Assembly (NCBI RefSeq): GCF_963675165.1
Contig: NC_087393.1
Coordinates: 3,539,502 to 3,603,501 of the forward strand
Direction of reading: 5' to 3'
DNA length: 64,000 nt
Origin: Halichondria panicea
Taxonomy: Eukaryota; Porifera; Demospongiae; Suberitida; Halichondriidae
Below, piece after piece: positions 24,969 to 37,311 of this stretch (position 1 is its first letter; each line of letters starts with the position of its first letter). The notes beneath the pieces are model-generated. The model saw nothing but the letters and a program-made list of their open reading frames with translations. It made no database searches and was not told the DNA's origin. A program made the position numbers and the translations under genes.

Positions 24969-26553
24969 AAAATGGAACTTGACTGTCAGCTTGAACCTAA
25001 ACTCTTATGTAGTATTTGTACTGAACCTCGCATGTATACTAGTGGCTATTAGCATTCCATATAAATACTTCATGTGAGATAATAACATGCATGTTTGTTA
25101 ATTGTGCTATTCTCAACACAAGATACAAGATGTTGTATATAGTTCGATGAGAACACTGAACAGATTTCATACATGCATGATGCTTTACTTAATGCTCTAA
25201 ACAGAATGTGCATGTATACAGTTCAATGCATGCTTGTACATACATGTATCTGTATAATTATGGTACACACTGCATGCAACCAGAGGAGACAAGTAATTAG
25301 CCTTTGATTACTCTCAGCAAAAACGTACGACGTGGGCGGATCATTATTGTTCGATCAAAGGCTAATTGCTTGAGCTGCACCGCGCCTGTCGTACCTCCTC
25401 TGGCATGCAACAGTGTTACTGGCATAATGTAGAATCACAATAGCCTGGAAAACAATCTCGACAGGAATAAAAGCATGTGATGCAAGGTTTAATGACAACA
25501 GAAACCTTTTCCAATTACACAACTTCTTAGATGATCCTATGCAGGTATATATTATACAATAATCATAGCAACAATACACGGTTAACAATTCCTTGTATAC
25601 TATAGGCTAGGGCAAGCATTGCGAACATTATTATCCTAATCAATAGCTTAACCCACTTGACAAATAATGTGACGCATAAAATCTTTTAACGTTGCAGATT
25701 CATTAAAATTCACAATTCTATATCTATAAGTCAGTGTACGTCTATACATTTCAGTTTAACAACCAGTAATTAAAAGTGAGCAAAATAGCAAACGCAAACG
25801 CATTTTTCGTTATTGTAGAGCAGCATATAGCATAATTTTCATGGGGTAAAAAATTCGTTCAACTCAAAAACGGTGATTTTCGTGAGCACAAATGTCGTTT
25901 AACTTCATTGCCTGCACTGCACTGCATTGCATGTGTTCCGGTAAACCGCGCCTACGTTTTCGTGGGGGAAATTTTCTTTGAGGTCAGCTTGCCCACGAAA
26001 TTAACAAATATTTTTCCCCATGAAAATTAGCTATCATCCGAAAATTAAAACTGCGAAATTATTCTACCGCACTCAGTATAGACAAGCAGTAGTGAACAAT
26101 TGTTGATGAAAAACAACTTTCTAGTAAGTCAGATGCTGTGAGCTGTTGCAGGTGGCCTGTGTGACCTCACGAGTGTCCACCAGAGCTGCTCTGACCTGCT
26201 TCAAGCGTGCCTATGTTGTCAAGAGCTCTGTGTCCCATCTCCTCAAGAGCTCTCTGCATTGCCTGGTTATTGTACGCATGCGCAATAATCACGTAGAAGT
26301 TGGTAAAGGATCATGAGCCTCAAAACCAAATTATCGTGCCGGTCCATGACTTACATACATACATACAGAATTGCGACTATGTAGAGACTCGCTTTGTTCG
26401 CCCTCATTAGTACCATCAGGTGTTCTGGTACCGTATATATAGCTGGTTATTTTTGAGGCACTAAATTAATTACAGCTACTGTGTACTGAGCAGTGTTTAG
26501 CTAGCTATAGACTGTTACAGCTTTAGCTTTACAGGGGTATAGAAAAACAGCAT
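24969..26553. other. Intergenic region between copies D and E
   Basis: Contains a 120-bp MITE at 25282-25401 and an inverted-repeat element around 25820-26070 (atggggtaaaaaattcg on one side, ttccccatgaaaatt on the other; relatives at 7560-7700 and 24240). Copy E lacks the upstream kappaB-like segment; its shared flank only begins near 26470. Confidence 0.5.
25282..25401. mobile_element. Small MITE, truncated copy
   Basis: Ends agaggag and its inverse ctcctct; the core aagtaattagcctttgatt is inverted as caaaggctaattgctt. The longer copy is at 52011-52151. Confidence 0.7.
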
Positions 26554-27856
26554 ATGGTTGACCCAACAGAATACCAAGGTAGGTACAAAACATATACATC
26601 TTAGTTTGTATAAAGCAGCATGTCTACTTAATTATAATTATGCTTTCACATCAGTTGGCTGCACTTGCACTACCTGACAAACTGAAAAAATAACTGTGTA
26701 CAGTCAAAATGCTTCAAAAGCAATCAAGTTTCATTGTTCTTTACATGCATGACCAGTTCCAGAACTAGACCAAGAGAAGGCAATGGATCAGTACCCACCA
26801 GAGACAGACAAGCAGCCCCTTATAGGAGCAGAGCCACCAAGGCCAATGCTAGCTCCTGAAGTGCACCCCCAGCCAAGATCACTGGCTCCGCCTGGCCCCC
26901 AGCAGTACCCCCCACAGTATGTACAAGGCCCATTTGGCAATATCAATGTGAGTATCTTTAAGTTTCAAGCTGAGGAAACCAGGTGCATGCATGGGTTTCC
27001 AGACTAATTAATTACTGCATGCTAAGTGACTGAGAACGTTCACTTTTAGTGTGTGAATTAAGACTAGAGGTATATATATCATAGCTTTTAAGCATGCACT
27101 ACTAGTAACTACTATAGCAGTGCATGGCTGCCAAGCTACATACACATCAATAGTGTAACTATTTATATACTTGCAGGCAAGGCAAACTAACACTGCTGTG
27201 GTGGTTACACAACCGCCAAGTGTTATCTACCAACAAGATGTTCCAGCTTGGGTCGGGTCAGATTTGATTATTTACCTATCGATATTCACCGTTCTTTGTT
27301 GCGGATTCCTGCCTGGAATTGTGGCCTTGATGTTCGCTTGGGAGGTGAGAAAATGCTACTCTATAGCCATGCACACAGCATCATTCTTCTTGGCAAATTA
27401 ATTAGCTTTTATCAGTATTCTAAGATGACATTCTATGGTGAAAATCCATTTATACGTGTATGTAGGGATTACTTTCTTGGCCATAGTAGGTTGGCTATCA
27501 AAAGTTTGCTAACCGGTAATTGTCCAAACAGACGTAGATTGCTGTGGTATAGAGATAATATCCCGAAGCAACCCCATTAAAAGTCTAAAAAGCAATGCAG
27601 CAATATCTTTTACATATAGAGGGGTGATTAAAACAAACCCACGCAAACCTATGTAATCAAACAACCACCCACCCACCACTATAATTATATATAGGCTCGC
27701 AGCAAGAAGGAGATTGGACGAATTGAGGAGGCTAAATCCTGGTCCCTGGCCGCCATTTTCTGCAATGCGATCGCTGTTCTACTGGGTGTGGCTGCCATTG
27801 TATTTGCCTTTTTATACTACAGCATCAAAATCAATGGAACTTGGCTATCAGCTTGA
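26554..27856 (+). CDS. CD225/dispanin membrane protein, copy E
   Basis: Exons 26554-26578, 26763-26947, 27177-27344 and 27695-27856 give 179 aa, with all splice sites canonical. It starts MVDPTEYQELDQEKAMDQYP, followed by the dileucine DKQPLIG and the PPxY block QYPPQYVQGPFG. Exon 3 carries WVGSDLIIYLSIFTVLCCGF (first membrane segment with dicysteine). Exon 4 carries ARSKKEIGRIEEAKSW and a second membrane helix, with the tail INGTWLSA. It is the most compact and regular copy of the array. Its upstream flank is shorter than that of B, D and F and lacks the kappaB-like site, so its regulation may differ. Confidence 0.88.
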
Positions 27857-29323
27857 ACTGAATGTTGAACCATACTAACTAGTGGCTATTATAGCATTCC
27901 ATAAAACAATATACTTTCTGTGAAATAATAACATCATTATGCTAATATATTGTAAGCTATTCTCAAGATGTTGTATAGTTCGATAAGAAAACATGAAAAC
28001 ATTGAACAAATTTTCAACATGACTTTTTCCTTAATGCTCTAAAAGGAAGGTGTATAATTATACAGTTCACTGCATGCTTGTACACACATGTATCTGCATA
28101 TAGTACACACTGTGTCCAGTGTTACTGGCATATAGACATAATTACCGTACAATCAAAGCATGTGGATGCAATGTTTAATGACACAACAGAAACCTTTTCC
28201 AATTACACAACTTCTAGGACGATCCCATGCCGGTATAATAACTATATACAATCATGCATCATAGCAACAATACAGAGTTAAGCAAAATTCAATTTCCTAC
28301 TTTATATACTATAATTATAGGCTAAGGGCACCAATTACGAAAATTATTAACCCGAGGTGTGTGGGCAGCCATGCACGGGTTATAGTTATGTAGTCGTTTG
28401 TCTATTTGTTTGTAATAGTAGTTGTTGGCTTTTGACCTCCGAGATTAAAGGAAATGCAGTGCCAATATATAATAAAATTATGGCATATTGCATGCACTCT
28501 GGTCAGTTCTGTATAATAATTATGGCAAATATGACCTTTGGGTGAAGTTTCCCACCTATAAATTATATACATTCCAGTTAACAAGTGATGCATGCAGTGG
28601 TTAAAAGCTAATAAAATAGCAAACACAAACAGATCAAGTATGCAGAAACTACTGTATACTCTACACTCTATTTTAAGGTATTAAATACACTAGTTGTGCA
28701 TCTTGTACAACACAGCTATAAGAATAGATGTTCGTGTAGCCTTCGCCAAGGTACACAATATCTCTATGTAAGCGGATGGATTAAGCTGCATGGAATGAAT
28801 GGTCATAATTATGATGTGTGACATCCAGCACAAGATTCTCGTGACAGACCTCTACCAAACTTAGTGAAAACATCGAACAAAAATCAATTAGAGCTAAATC
28901 TGATTCAGGCCATCACTACTAGTTAAGGTTCAACTGCTGTAGAGCAGTGACTGAGTGGAAAGCCTTAGTGGAGAAAAGAAATCCAAGGTTATCGTGATGC
29001 TTTACTCCACTTCCTTCCAAGTGTGGCGGCCAAACACCCACTCATGCACCCGTGGAAACTGGTGGCGGTTATAATTTGACTGGTCTCACACCCAAAATGG
29101 AAATTTGGCACTGCTGAGATAAGACTAGTGACTGGGGTACCACTATAGAAAGTGAGAGGATTGAGGTCCAATCATGCAGAATATGTGGTCCAGTTTTATA
29201 TCTTCTGAGTAACAATGGATGGTGATGGTATTCAGTTTGCTGACAACAAGAACAATGACCTCTTAATTACGTGAATAAGGCTGTTTGGTGTGCTACTGAC
29301 GAGCTCCCTACTGGCCCCCCCAA

Positions 29324-29683
29324 TATGCCCATTTCCAGTTGGCCCAGAACGTACACTCAGCTCTTCATTAACTTAGCTCTATTCATCACTGCAGCTGTCT
29401 GTGAGTGCATGCTAACAACATCATCATTGGTAACCGTTACAAAATCTCTACTAAAATTGCAGCTACAACTCTCTGTCCCGAAGCTACAGTGATGACAACA
29501 GCAATCAGCACATCCACTCCTCCGACTATTCCATACACCACTTATTATGATATACTCCACCAAAATATCCCCCATGCAACACACCCACCAACAACAAAAC
29601 CCCACCTAAGACCACATTTCAAAATAATTGCTCTGGCCGCCATAATGGGTGTGGTTGTTTGGACACTGACAAAGAACAAGTAA
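29324..29683 (+). CDS. Possible small two-exon gene, unrecognised
   Basis: Reading from ATG 29324, exon 29324-29400 ends with donor GTGAGT. After a 62-bp intron (acceptor aaattgcag), exon 29463-29683 continues in the same frame to TAA. The product would be about 98 aa, with a hydrophobic stretch LFINLALFITAAV, a Thr/Pro-rich middle and a C-terminal hydrophobic segment IIALAAIMGVVVW. Intron size and signals suit this genome, but no homology is recognised, it is short, and it is surrounded by repeats. It could be a chance ORF. Confidence 0.25.
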
Positions 29684-29740
29684 CAAAGAGTGGAGGTAAG
29701 AAATTTACTGGAAACTACTTACAGACATGATGGTTTTTTT

Positions 29741-29846
29741 TACTACTTGGATAACCGTGGTAATTCTAGAGCTAATACATGGCATGCACATAGTCCCGAC
29801 TCTTCAGAAGGGATGTATTTATTAGAGATCCAAAACCAATGCGAGA
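29741..29846 (+). rRNA. Fragment of an 18S rRNA gene
   Basis: Contains the highly conserved small-subunit segments TGGTAATTCTAGAGCTAATA and GGGATGTATTTATTAGA..CCAAAACCAATGCGAG in the right order and spacing for the 5' domain of 18S rRNA. Flanking 18S sequence is absent, so it is an isolated, non-functional fragment. Confidence 0.85.
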
Positions 29847-30719
29847 GTCTCTTGGTACAAACCCTCCGGCATTTAGTAAACTGTGTGTGTATAATACGTG
29901 CAGTAGATTGCGTTACATAAGAAAAAGATCGGCGTGATGTAAAATAAGAATCGTATGCTTTGTGTAGATGAGTGTCCACGTGCACTAGTTTTAATTTAAC
30001 TGCGCTTGATTGTCAGTTATATGTGATTGGTCACAGGAATAAAAATCGGGCCTGCCAAATGCTTATAGCCTTCTTTGTCTGAAATGTCAATTTTATTGGG
30101 TTTGGATCCCATACAATCGATGTGTATATATACTCAGGCTTCAAAGCCAATGATAAAAGGAACTTGTATACGACACTAATTATTGACATGAACTGTCAAT
30201 ACCATGCATTTGTATTGTACTATGGTTGCAGTGAAATAAAGAAATGTTTGGCTGTACGTTACACTAAGCTCCAATAATAATTAGATACACAGCAATCAAA
30301 AATATCTGAAAAGTTTCTGAAACTTTGTTGGGAGGCCATCAATTTATACTTGCATAAGCAACAAAAGAAGAACGCTTACCAAATCAAAATTGTAAGCTAT
30401 TCAGCCTTCACTTCAATTATCACATTAGTATTAATGTCTTTAGTAAATACAGTAGACTATCGCTATTCCCCCTCTCTGAAGTACGGCCACCTCGATATAC
30501 CGGCCATTTGGTTTGGCACGGATTGCTAGCAACTATAGACAAAACTCCACGTGAAATGTGACCACTCGCTATTCCGTATACTGGCCAGTGCTGGCTGCCC
30601 CAAACATAGGTTTTCAATGTAAGTTTATTACAGCCAGATATGACGTTTTGGGTGTGGTTTAGCAAATAAAATTGGATTACACTTTAAATACAGTATTAGT
30701 AATAAATACTTCTGTCATG

Positions 30720-30729
30720 GGGAATTTCC
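30720..30729. promoter_or_regulatory. kappaB-like site upstream of copy F
   Basis: GGGAATTTCC, preceded by another G, 197 bp upstream of ATG 30917, in the same conserved flank as copies B, C and D. Confidence 0.5.
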
Positions 30730-30916
30730 TGAACACTGAATAATGTGGCAGCCAGCCAAGTGTCAGTACACATGCATGCTATCAAATTACAGCTGCTGTG
30801 TATAGAGCAGTGTTTAGCTATATATACGTATTCATAAACTCCTGACGTAGCTATATAGACTGTTAAAGCTTTACAACAGCTAAAACTAAAGTATACGAAG
30901 GAGGATAGAAGACAGT

Positions 30917-32806
30917 ATGGCTGACCCAACAGAATACCAAGGTAGGTGCAAAACATCTTCATTGTAACGCATACGTATATCAATTATGCTGTCACAAAAC
31001 TGCACTGCCTAGACCCACAAACTGTATACATATACATGTATACATGCATAGTCAAAATGCCATTGCCATGCTTTAAAAAGCAATCAAGTTTCATTGTTCT
31101 ACACATGCATGACCAGTTCCACAACTAGACCAAGAGAAGGCAATGGATCAGTACCCACCAGAGACAGACAAGCAGCCCCTTATAAGAGCAGAGCTACCAA
31201 GGCCAATGCTAGCTCCTGAAGTGCACCCCCAGCCAAGGCCAATGCTAGCACCTGAAGTGCACCCCCAGCCAAGATCACTGACCCCCCAGCAGTACCCCCC
31301 ACAGTATGGACAAGGCCCATTCGGGACTATGAATATTCGTCTAGGAAACCACTGGCAGGTGCACGGTATAGAAAAGTTTTCACGATTGTAGTATAAATAA
31401 ACAATCATATCCTCCGCTAGTTAAGCAACATGTCATCTCCTACAGATGCTCAGGAGCTTCCTAGGTCCAAGCGTTGTGCATTCAACGTCCTTTGCTGCAG
31501 TTATAAGCTCTTCTTCGCTAAAATGTATCTAAACCACTCCCATGGACTCATGGAGGCTTATATAGCCATCTTATTAGAGAGCAGCTTCCGTGATTTTGCC
31601 GTCGCTTTGGAGTCTTAGTACCGCCAACTCTGGAAAGCATGGCTTCTTTTTGTTTGCTTACTTTCCTGAACAAATGGAAAACACCTAGAAAACTGTGCAT
31701 GCACAGGGCTGTATATCATATAGCCGTTGACCAATGAATCGTGACGTAAGTGCGATATAAGTAATAATTATACCATGGGCAAGATGTACTTATATGTGTT
31801 CTTAGTGTCCCAATGACCCGATCAAGGGCTTGCCTGAGGGATACTATAACCATAGTTACCGAATGCACATGATCTAACTCATTTAGCTCCCACTATTTAT
31901 TCATTGGCTAAACCAGACAATTCCTCAGAAAAATTGTCTTTTGAATCAAAGACTTAGCAGCAGCTTTATGTCAAAGTTTTACTCCTACTGAACACGCTGA
32001 AGGAGTTCTGAACACTCCCGTTGCCCGGTTCCCTGTATAGTTAGCCTGAACCTATATTAGCTAAATTAATAGCTACCATGCACTGTACGAGTCAGCTAGC
32101 TCAATGTTGAATTCCAATGCAAAAACCCACCAGTAAGTATATGCGTTTATACGCTTATAATCCAGTAAGCGCTAATAATCTCGTTTCTATGGTATTCATA
32201 TATAATTATGCAGGCAAGGCAAACTAACCTACAACCGACAAGTCGTATCCACCTACACAATTTTCCAGCTTGGATTGGGTCAGATGAGCTTGTTTATATC
32301 TCCGTATTCACCATGATTTTTTGCGGAATTGTGCCTAGATTTGTGGCCTTGCTGCTCGCTCATGGGGTGAGAAAATTAGTGCTACAGTACAATTATAACT
32401 GTACGACCACACCCACACAGGCTTTATAGTATCACTTTTAGTGGTGGACTTTGACATATTCTATGGTGAAAACCTATTTACACAGAGGTATTCTTTTCTT
32501 TACCATAATAGGTGGGTTATTAAAAGTTTGGGTACAGCAGTCTTAATCGTGGTAGAAATAGTGATACAGCAATTTCCTTCATGTGGGGAGGCATGGGGTG
32601 ATGTGATTCAAACACACCCAATGCAATTGAACTAAAACAAACAACCATGCACCCACCACACTATATAGGCTCGCAAACTGAGGAGGGCTGGACAAATTGA
32701 TAAGGCCAGATTATGGACCAAGGACGCTATTTCCTGCAATGTACTCACTATTGTACTGGGTGTGTTTGTCATAGTTATCCCTATTGCAATACATGCACAT
32801 ACATAA
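30917..32806 (+). CDS. CD225/dispanin membrane protein, copy F (altered splice sites)
   Basis: Exon 1 is 30917-30941 (MADPTEYQ). The usual exon-2 acceptor ttccag reads ttccac, but an AG six bases upstream (exon from 31117) keeps the frame and adds two residues. The usual exon-2 donor is lost (aat-attcgt). A downstream CAG-GTGCAC (exon end 31358) also keeps phase with exon 3 at 32214-32366, and exon 4 is 32669-32806. With these choices it encodes about 185 aa. Exon 2 has an internal 36-bp duplication (RPMLAPEVHPQP twice). Exon 3 is diverged: the dicysteine is FC, the start of the segment is shortened, and WE is replaced by HG. The loop ARKLRRAGQIDKARLW departs from the family. A real but fast-changing gene and an early pseudogene are both possible. 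Confidence 0.6.
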
Positions 32807-34703
32807 TTATATAACTGTTGTAAAGTAACTTAGCTGTCAGAACCATCAGTAAAGTTTGTATTGAACCTTGTAAGTATAATTATTTGCATTGAGAACGGCC
32901 TTCATAATGTTGCCATAACTTTGTTATAGTTTACTCCATTTCAAAATGTCATATACCATTGGATTCCTTAATTGTTAAAATGCACTTCAATCTAGAGGTG
33001 CTAAGTTCCAGAAGGTAGCATCATTTTTACCCGAGGTGCGCGTGGGCGGCCACAGGTATAGTTGTCTGTTGGTTTGCTTGTTTGTTTGTTTGTTTGTGAT
33101 GGGATTTTCTACTCACCTGGATGCCACAGCACTGCGTTTACAGCATGGATAGCCTTCACACAACAGTATCTTGTTTTAAATAGTGGAAGATTTTGATGTT
33201 AAAGCTCCTTTGTCTAATAAAAGCGAGCAAAAGCTAAACTTGCTCGTGGCCTTGAGTCAAGGTACGGGATCACTCCAGCTGTAAATACGTAGTCAAGGCT
33301 TCATTACGTATTTTCAGCTGAAGTGATCCCGTACCAGGAACAATTGAATAAGCCTACGGTCAAGAAAGTAGAATTGTGACTGGTTGTTGACTGACTCTGG
33401 ATCCTATACTCCAGCCTATAGCAGGAGCCATACTTCTCTTAGTCTAAGACTCCAGGCTTCTTTGCTGTGATCCCAGTCTACAGTGCATGTCTCATGTAGT
33501 TGTACGTTGTTAGTTTGCTCTGAGTTGCTGTGCTAGTCATAGGCATGCTGCATTATAATTATACAATTCCTCTGGTTTCTTTATAGTATCATGTCACCAG
33601 CCGAGGGTTTGCACTCTAGTGCTCTAGTCTATGTAGAAGTCTTATGGCATACAAACAAATTATATATATAAATAGGTATAACATTTGAAAATTGTTACTG
33701 AATATATATATACATCGCTATTCTTGATCACATAACATACATGATGTTGTTGATGAGAACATAAAATTGACAACATGCATGACCACATCCTTAATGTTTT
33801 AATTAAATGAGTGTACACTTCATGCGCTGCATGAATGAATACATACACGTATATACATGTGACGACCTTTTTTTTAGGTAAAATGCAGAGTCCGTCCCGC
33901 TTGAGCCCTGCCTTGCCACTGGAACCCCCCTGACAAGAATCCTAGATCCGCCAATGTACAGCTATATAATTATGTTAAATCACACAGCAACCCGAATATT
34001 CTCACAACTGCATGGTAACCCATGCAGCATATGGTGACATTATAAAGAGCTTGGGCAGCAAACTACCGACTAAAAACAACACAATGACTTGACCTATAAG
34101 AGACTAACTGAAGATTCTGAAACAGCTATAATCAATTAATGACGACTATATAATTATGTCACCAATTTGCAGCTGTATAGCTGGTGATCCACCCACAAGA
34201 AGCAACCCAGCTGTCGACCTTGAGGGTAGCAAAGCCCTCACTGCAACAAAAGATGACCATAATACTATGTTATTCGGGTTGGTTGAAATAAAGCGGCCAC
34301 TAAAATGTTCTAAGAGGAGTGGGTGCAAGCTAGGTAATTTAAAAATGAAATTGACCAGAAAACAATCCTACATTGCATGGAGTAAGACATTCAAGTTCTG
34401 ACAATGACTCCTCAATACCCACCACAGAGAATGAGGCATACACTAGTGTGACTGCTAACACGGAGGTTAAAAGTTTCTAGCTATGTCATAGAGATTATCT
34501 CAGTAATGGGTTTTTCTAAAGAACATTTAGATCTACTTAATCACTAAACAATTCTTTGTTCTTTGATCATTTACTATAATAACCCTGTTAAGTTTGTTTT
34601 GAATACAATCGTCAATGTACATGTAGAAGCATGTGTAAACATGATATTATATCGGAAAGATAGTCTTTATAGTTTCATAATACACAAGTTACTCGAGAAA
34701 GCT
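32807..34703. other. Intergenic region between copies F and G
   Basis: From about 32885 it matches the region from 36168 onward, marking the start of the duplicated G/H unit. A dispersed repeat at 33030-33640, which includes a hairpin at 33261-33335, interrupts the match. Confidence 0.55.
33261..33335. repeat. Hairpin repeat
   Basis: ggtacgggatcact..agctg and its inverse cagctgaagtgatcccgtacc flank a short loop. Single arms recur at about 20775 and 42260, so this is a dispersed inverted-repeat family. Confidence 0.75.
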
Positions 34704-35741
34704 ATGATGGAAGGCAACACTGTCCCAGAGAGAGAGAAACAGCCGCTGTTACCAAAGAAACAACACCCCCAGGCAAGACCACAGGCTCCCCAGCTGTACC
34801 GCCAACAGGTAGGAGAGCAGAATAACTTTTTACACGGAAAATCCATCCCAATACTATAACAGTAGCTGAAATTAGCAGTTAGAATGATGTAGTAATACAA
34901 ACATGTAGGATATCCTGAAACATACATTACAATTAGACATTTGCATGTGTGTACATGGCCCTAGTAATAACTAAGCGGCTCAATCTTACTATCGCTATAA
35001 TTGTACAGCTGTAAAAATAAATGATAAATAAATGTAGCAGTCTACATTTATCTGTACATGTACATGTATAATGTTCAAAAATCACATAAATGAGTTAATT
35101 ACACAAGATACGTAGTTCACAATAGACTCTACACTCACACGCATGCATACGAAACATACATGCATGTATATATACAGGTGAGAGAGACTGTGCTGGTGAC
35201 AAGAGAGCCTATAGTTGGCGTGTACACATACAGACAGCCTAACATTCCCACTTGGATTGGGTCCGAATACGTTGTCTACGCCTCAGTGCTCACTATGCTC
35301 TTTTGTGGCATTCTGCCAGGAGTTGTGGCTCTGCTCTTAGCATGGGAGGTAAGGCGCAGTAACTATATAATTATTGCTGTAAGCCTGCGTAACTTGGCTA
35401 CAATACACATGTACATTTATTGCATAATGGACTATTCAGTCAACTTGTCAGCGTTGCAGTCGGGGACTGTTTTCACATTTCTACGTCAAAAACCGTACAG
35501 AATAATTTATTATGAAACATGCATGCAAAAATAACTTGGTACGTACACAAATTCCAGCTACCCACGTACACACACACTATAATTATAGGCTCGTAGCAAG
35601 AGGGAGACTGGACAAATTGAAGAGGCCAGATCATGGACCGTGGGGGCCATTCTCTGCAATGCACTTGCTTTCACACTGGGTTTGTCTGCCATTGTGTCTA
35701 TCTCTGTGTACTACGGCTTAAAAGGACAACACATTCAATGA
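34704..35741 (+). CDS. CD225/dispanin membrane protein, copy G
   Basis: Exons 34704-34808 (from MMEGNTVPEREKQPLLPKK), 35178-35348 and 35589-35741 give 142 aa. No counterpart of the MADPTEYQ exon was found, so the start is the first Met after a likely acceptor (cacaag). The dileucine signal is present (EKQPLL) but PPxY is absent. Exon 3 encodes IPTWIGSEYVVYASVLTMLF, then CGILPGVVALLLAWE, with one cysteine of the usual pair. Exon 4 encodes ARSKRETGQIEEARSW and a second membrane helix. Relative to copy H, about 60 bp after TACTACGG are deleted, so the frame reads into former 3' UTR and ends LKGQHIQ. Copy H is its near-identical tandem duplicate. Confidence 0.82.
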
Positions 35742-37311
35742 TTTGTACCATGCACACATAAGTATGCAACGTGCAACAAGGACTTATTACTACAGAATAC
35801 ATACATATACTGTATACTGTATACAACGTAATACATACTAAAGTTGTGTACAGTGCAGTTGTTGCTTATAGTGCATGCCAAAGATTTTCTAAACAATTAC
35901 AACTACAGAGGAGTTATTAACATAAAGTTTTTAGACTACGTATGCACTTATGCATGCCACCATTCAACATGCAGCAGTTACAAAACACAATGTGTTGCAG
36001 CTGCACAACTGTAAACATTGAAAAGTGAACACTGCAGCATAATAATATTATAGAACCTTTGCATGCGTGAAACTTGTTGTACACACCACACACCTTCTGC
36101 TACATTTATCTGTACAATGTATAATTATATTGCTATAGCAAGCTTCTAGGTTTGTACAAGCCTTCTGAGAACGGCCTTCATTATGTTGCCATAACTTTAT
36201 TATAGCTTACTCCATTTCAAAATGTCATATATCATTGAATTCCTTAATTGTTAAAACGCACTTCTATCTAGAGGTGCTATATAAGCTCCAGAAGGTAGCA
36301 TCATTTTCTATGTAAAAAGTAAAAAAAGTATAATATGTGAAAATTGTTACTGTCACATGCTATTCTCACATAACATACAAGATTTTGTAGTTCGATGCGA
36401 ACATAAAATTGACAACATGCATGACCACATCTTTAAATGAATGTACACTTCACACACTGCATGTGAATGAATATATACATGATGTGTATACTTGTAGTAC
36501 ACACTACAAGACAAACGTACATAGATTCACAATCGACCTGAGTGTCTGGAAAACAATCTCGATAAAAATAATTTAATGTGTGTGTAAGGTTAACATTCTT
36601 CTACAGCTATATAATTATTGCAACCTGAGTATTCTCACAACATAATTATTGTGACATAATTATTATAAACAGCTTGGGCAGCAAAACTACCGACTAAAAA
36701 CAACACAATGACTTGACCGCTAACTACAAAGAATGAAGCCTATGAGAGACTACCTGAAATGGCTGTAATTAATTAATAATTCATACATCACCAATCTTGC
36801 AGCTGTATAGCTGGTGATCCACCCACAAGAAGCAACCCAGCTTATATGTCGACCTAGAGGGTAGCAAAGCCCTCACTGCAACAAAGGATGACCATAATAC
36901 TATGTTATTCATTGAAATAAAGTAGCCACTGACATTTTCTAAGAGGAGTTGGGTGCATGGTACTTTAAAATAAAATTGACCAGAAAAGAAGCCTACGTTG
37001 GAGTGAGACAGTCGAGTTCTGACAATGACCCCTCAATACCCACCACAGAGAATGAGGCACACACTAGTGTGACTGCTGACACTAGGTTAAAAGTTTCTAG
37101 CTATATCACAGTAATGGTTTTTTCTAAAGAACATTTAGATCTATACTTAATCACTAAACAATTCTTTGTTCTTTGATCATTTACTATAATAACCCTGTTA
37201 AAGTTTGTTTTGAATACAATCGTCAATGTACATGTAGAAGCATGTGTAAACATGATATATATCGGAAAGATAGTCTTTAGATTCATAATACACAAGTTAC
37301 TCGAGAAAGCT
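35742..37311. other. Spacer between copies G and H
   Basis: 3' flank of G followed by the 5' part of the second duplicated unit. No independent gene. Confidence 0.6.

Larger units (their letters stand above)
27857..30916. other. Intergenic region between copies E and F
   Basis: Holds repeat fragments (ccgaggtgtgtgggcagcc at 28350), a duplicate at 28655-29030 of the block at 20185-20560, a possible small gene at 29324-29683, an 18S rRNA fragment at 29741-29846, a pogo-like end near 30450 and the copy F 5' flank from 30715. Confidence 0.5.

Noticed and set aside
33030..33640. Possible gene between copies F and G
   Set aside because: The segment matches repeats at 19225-20000 and elsewhere and contains a hairpin; no splice-consistent frame was found.
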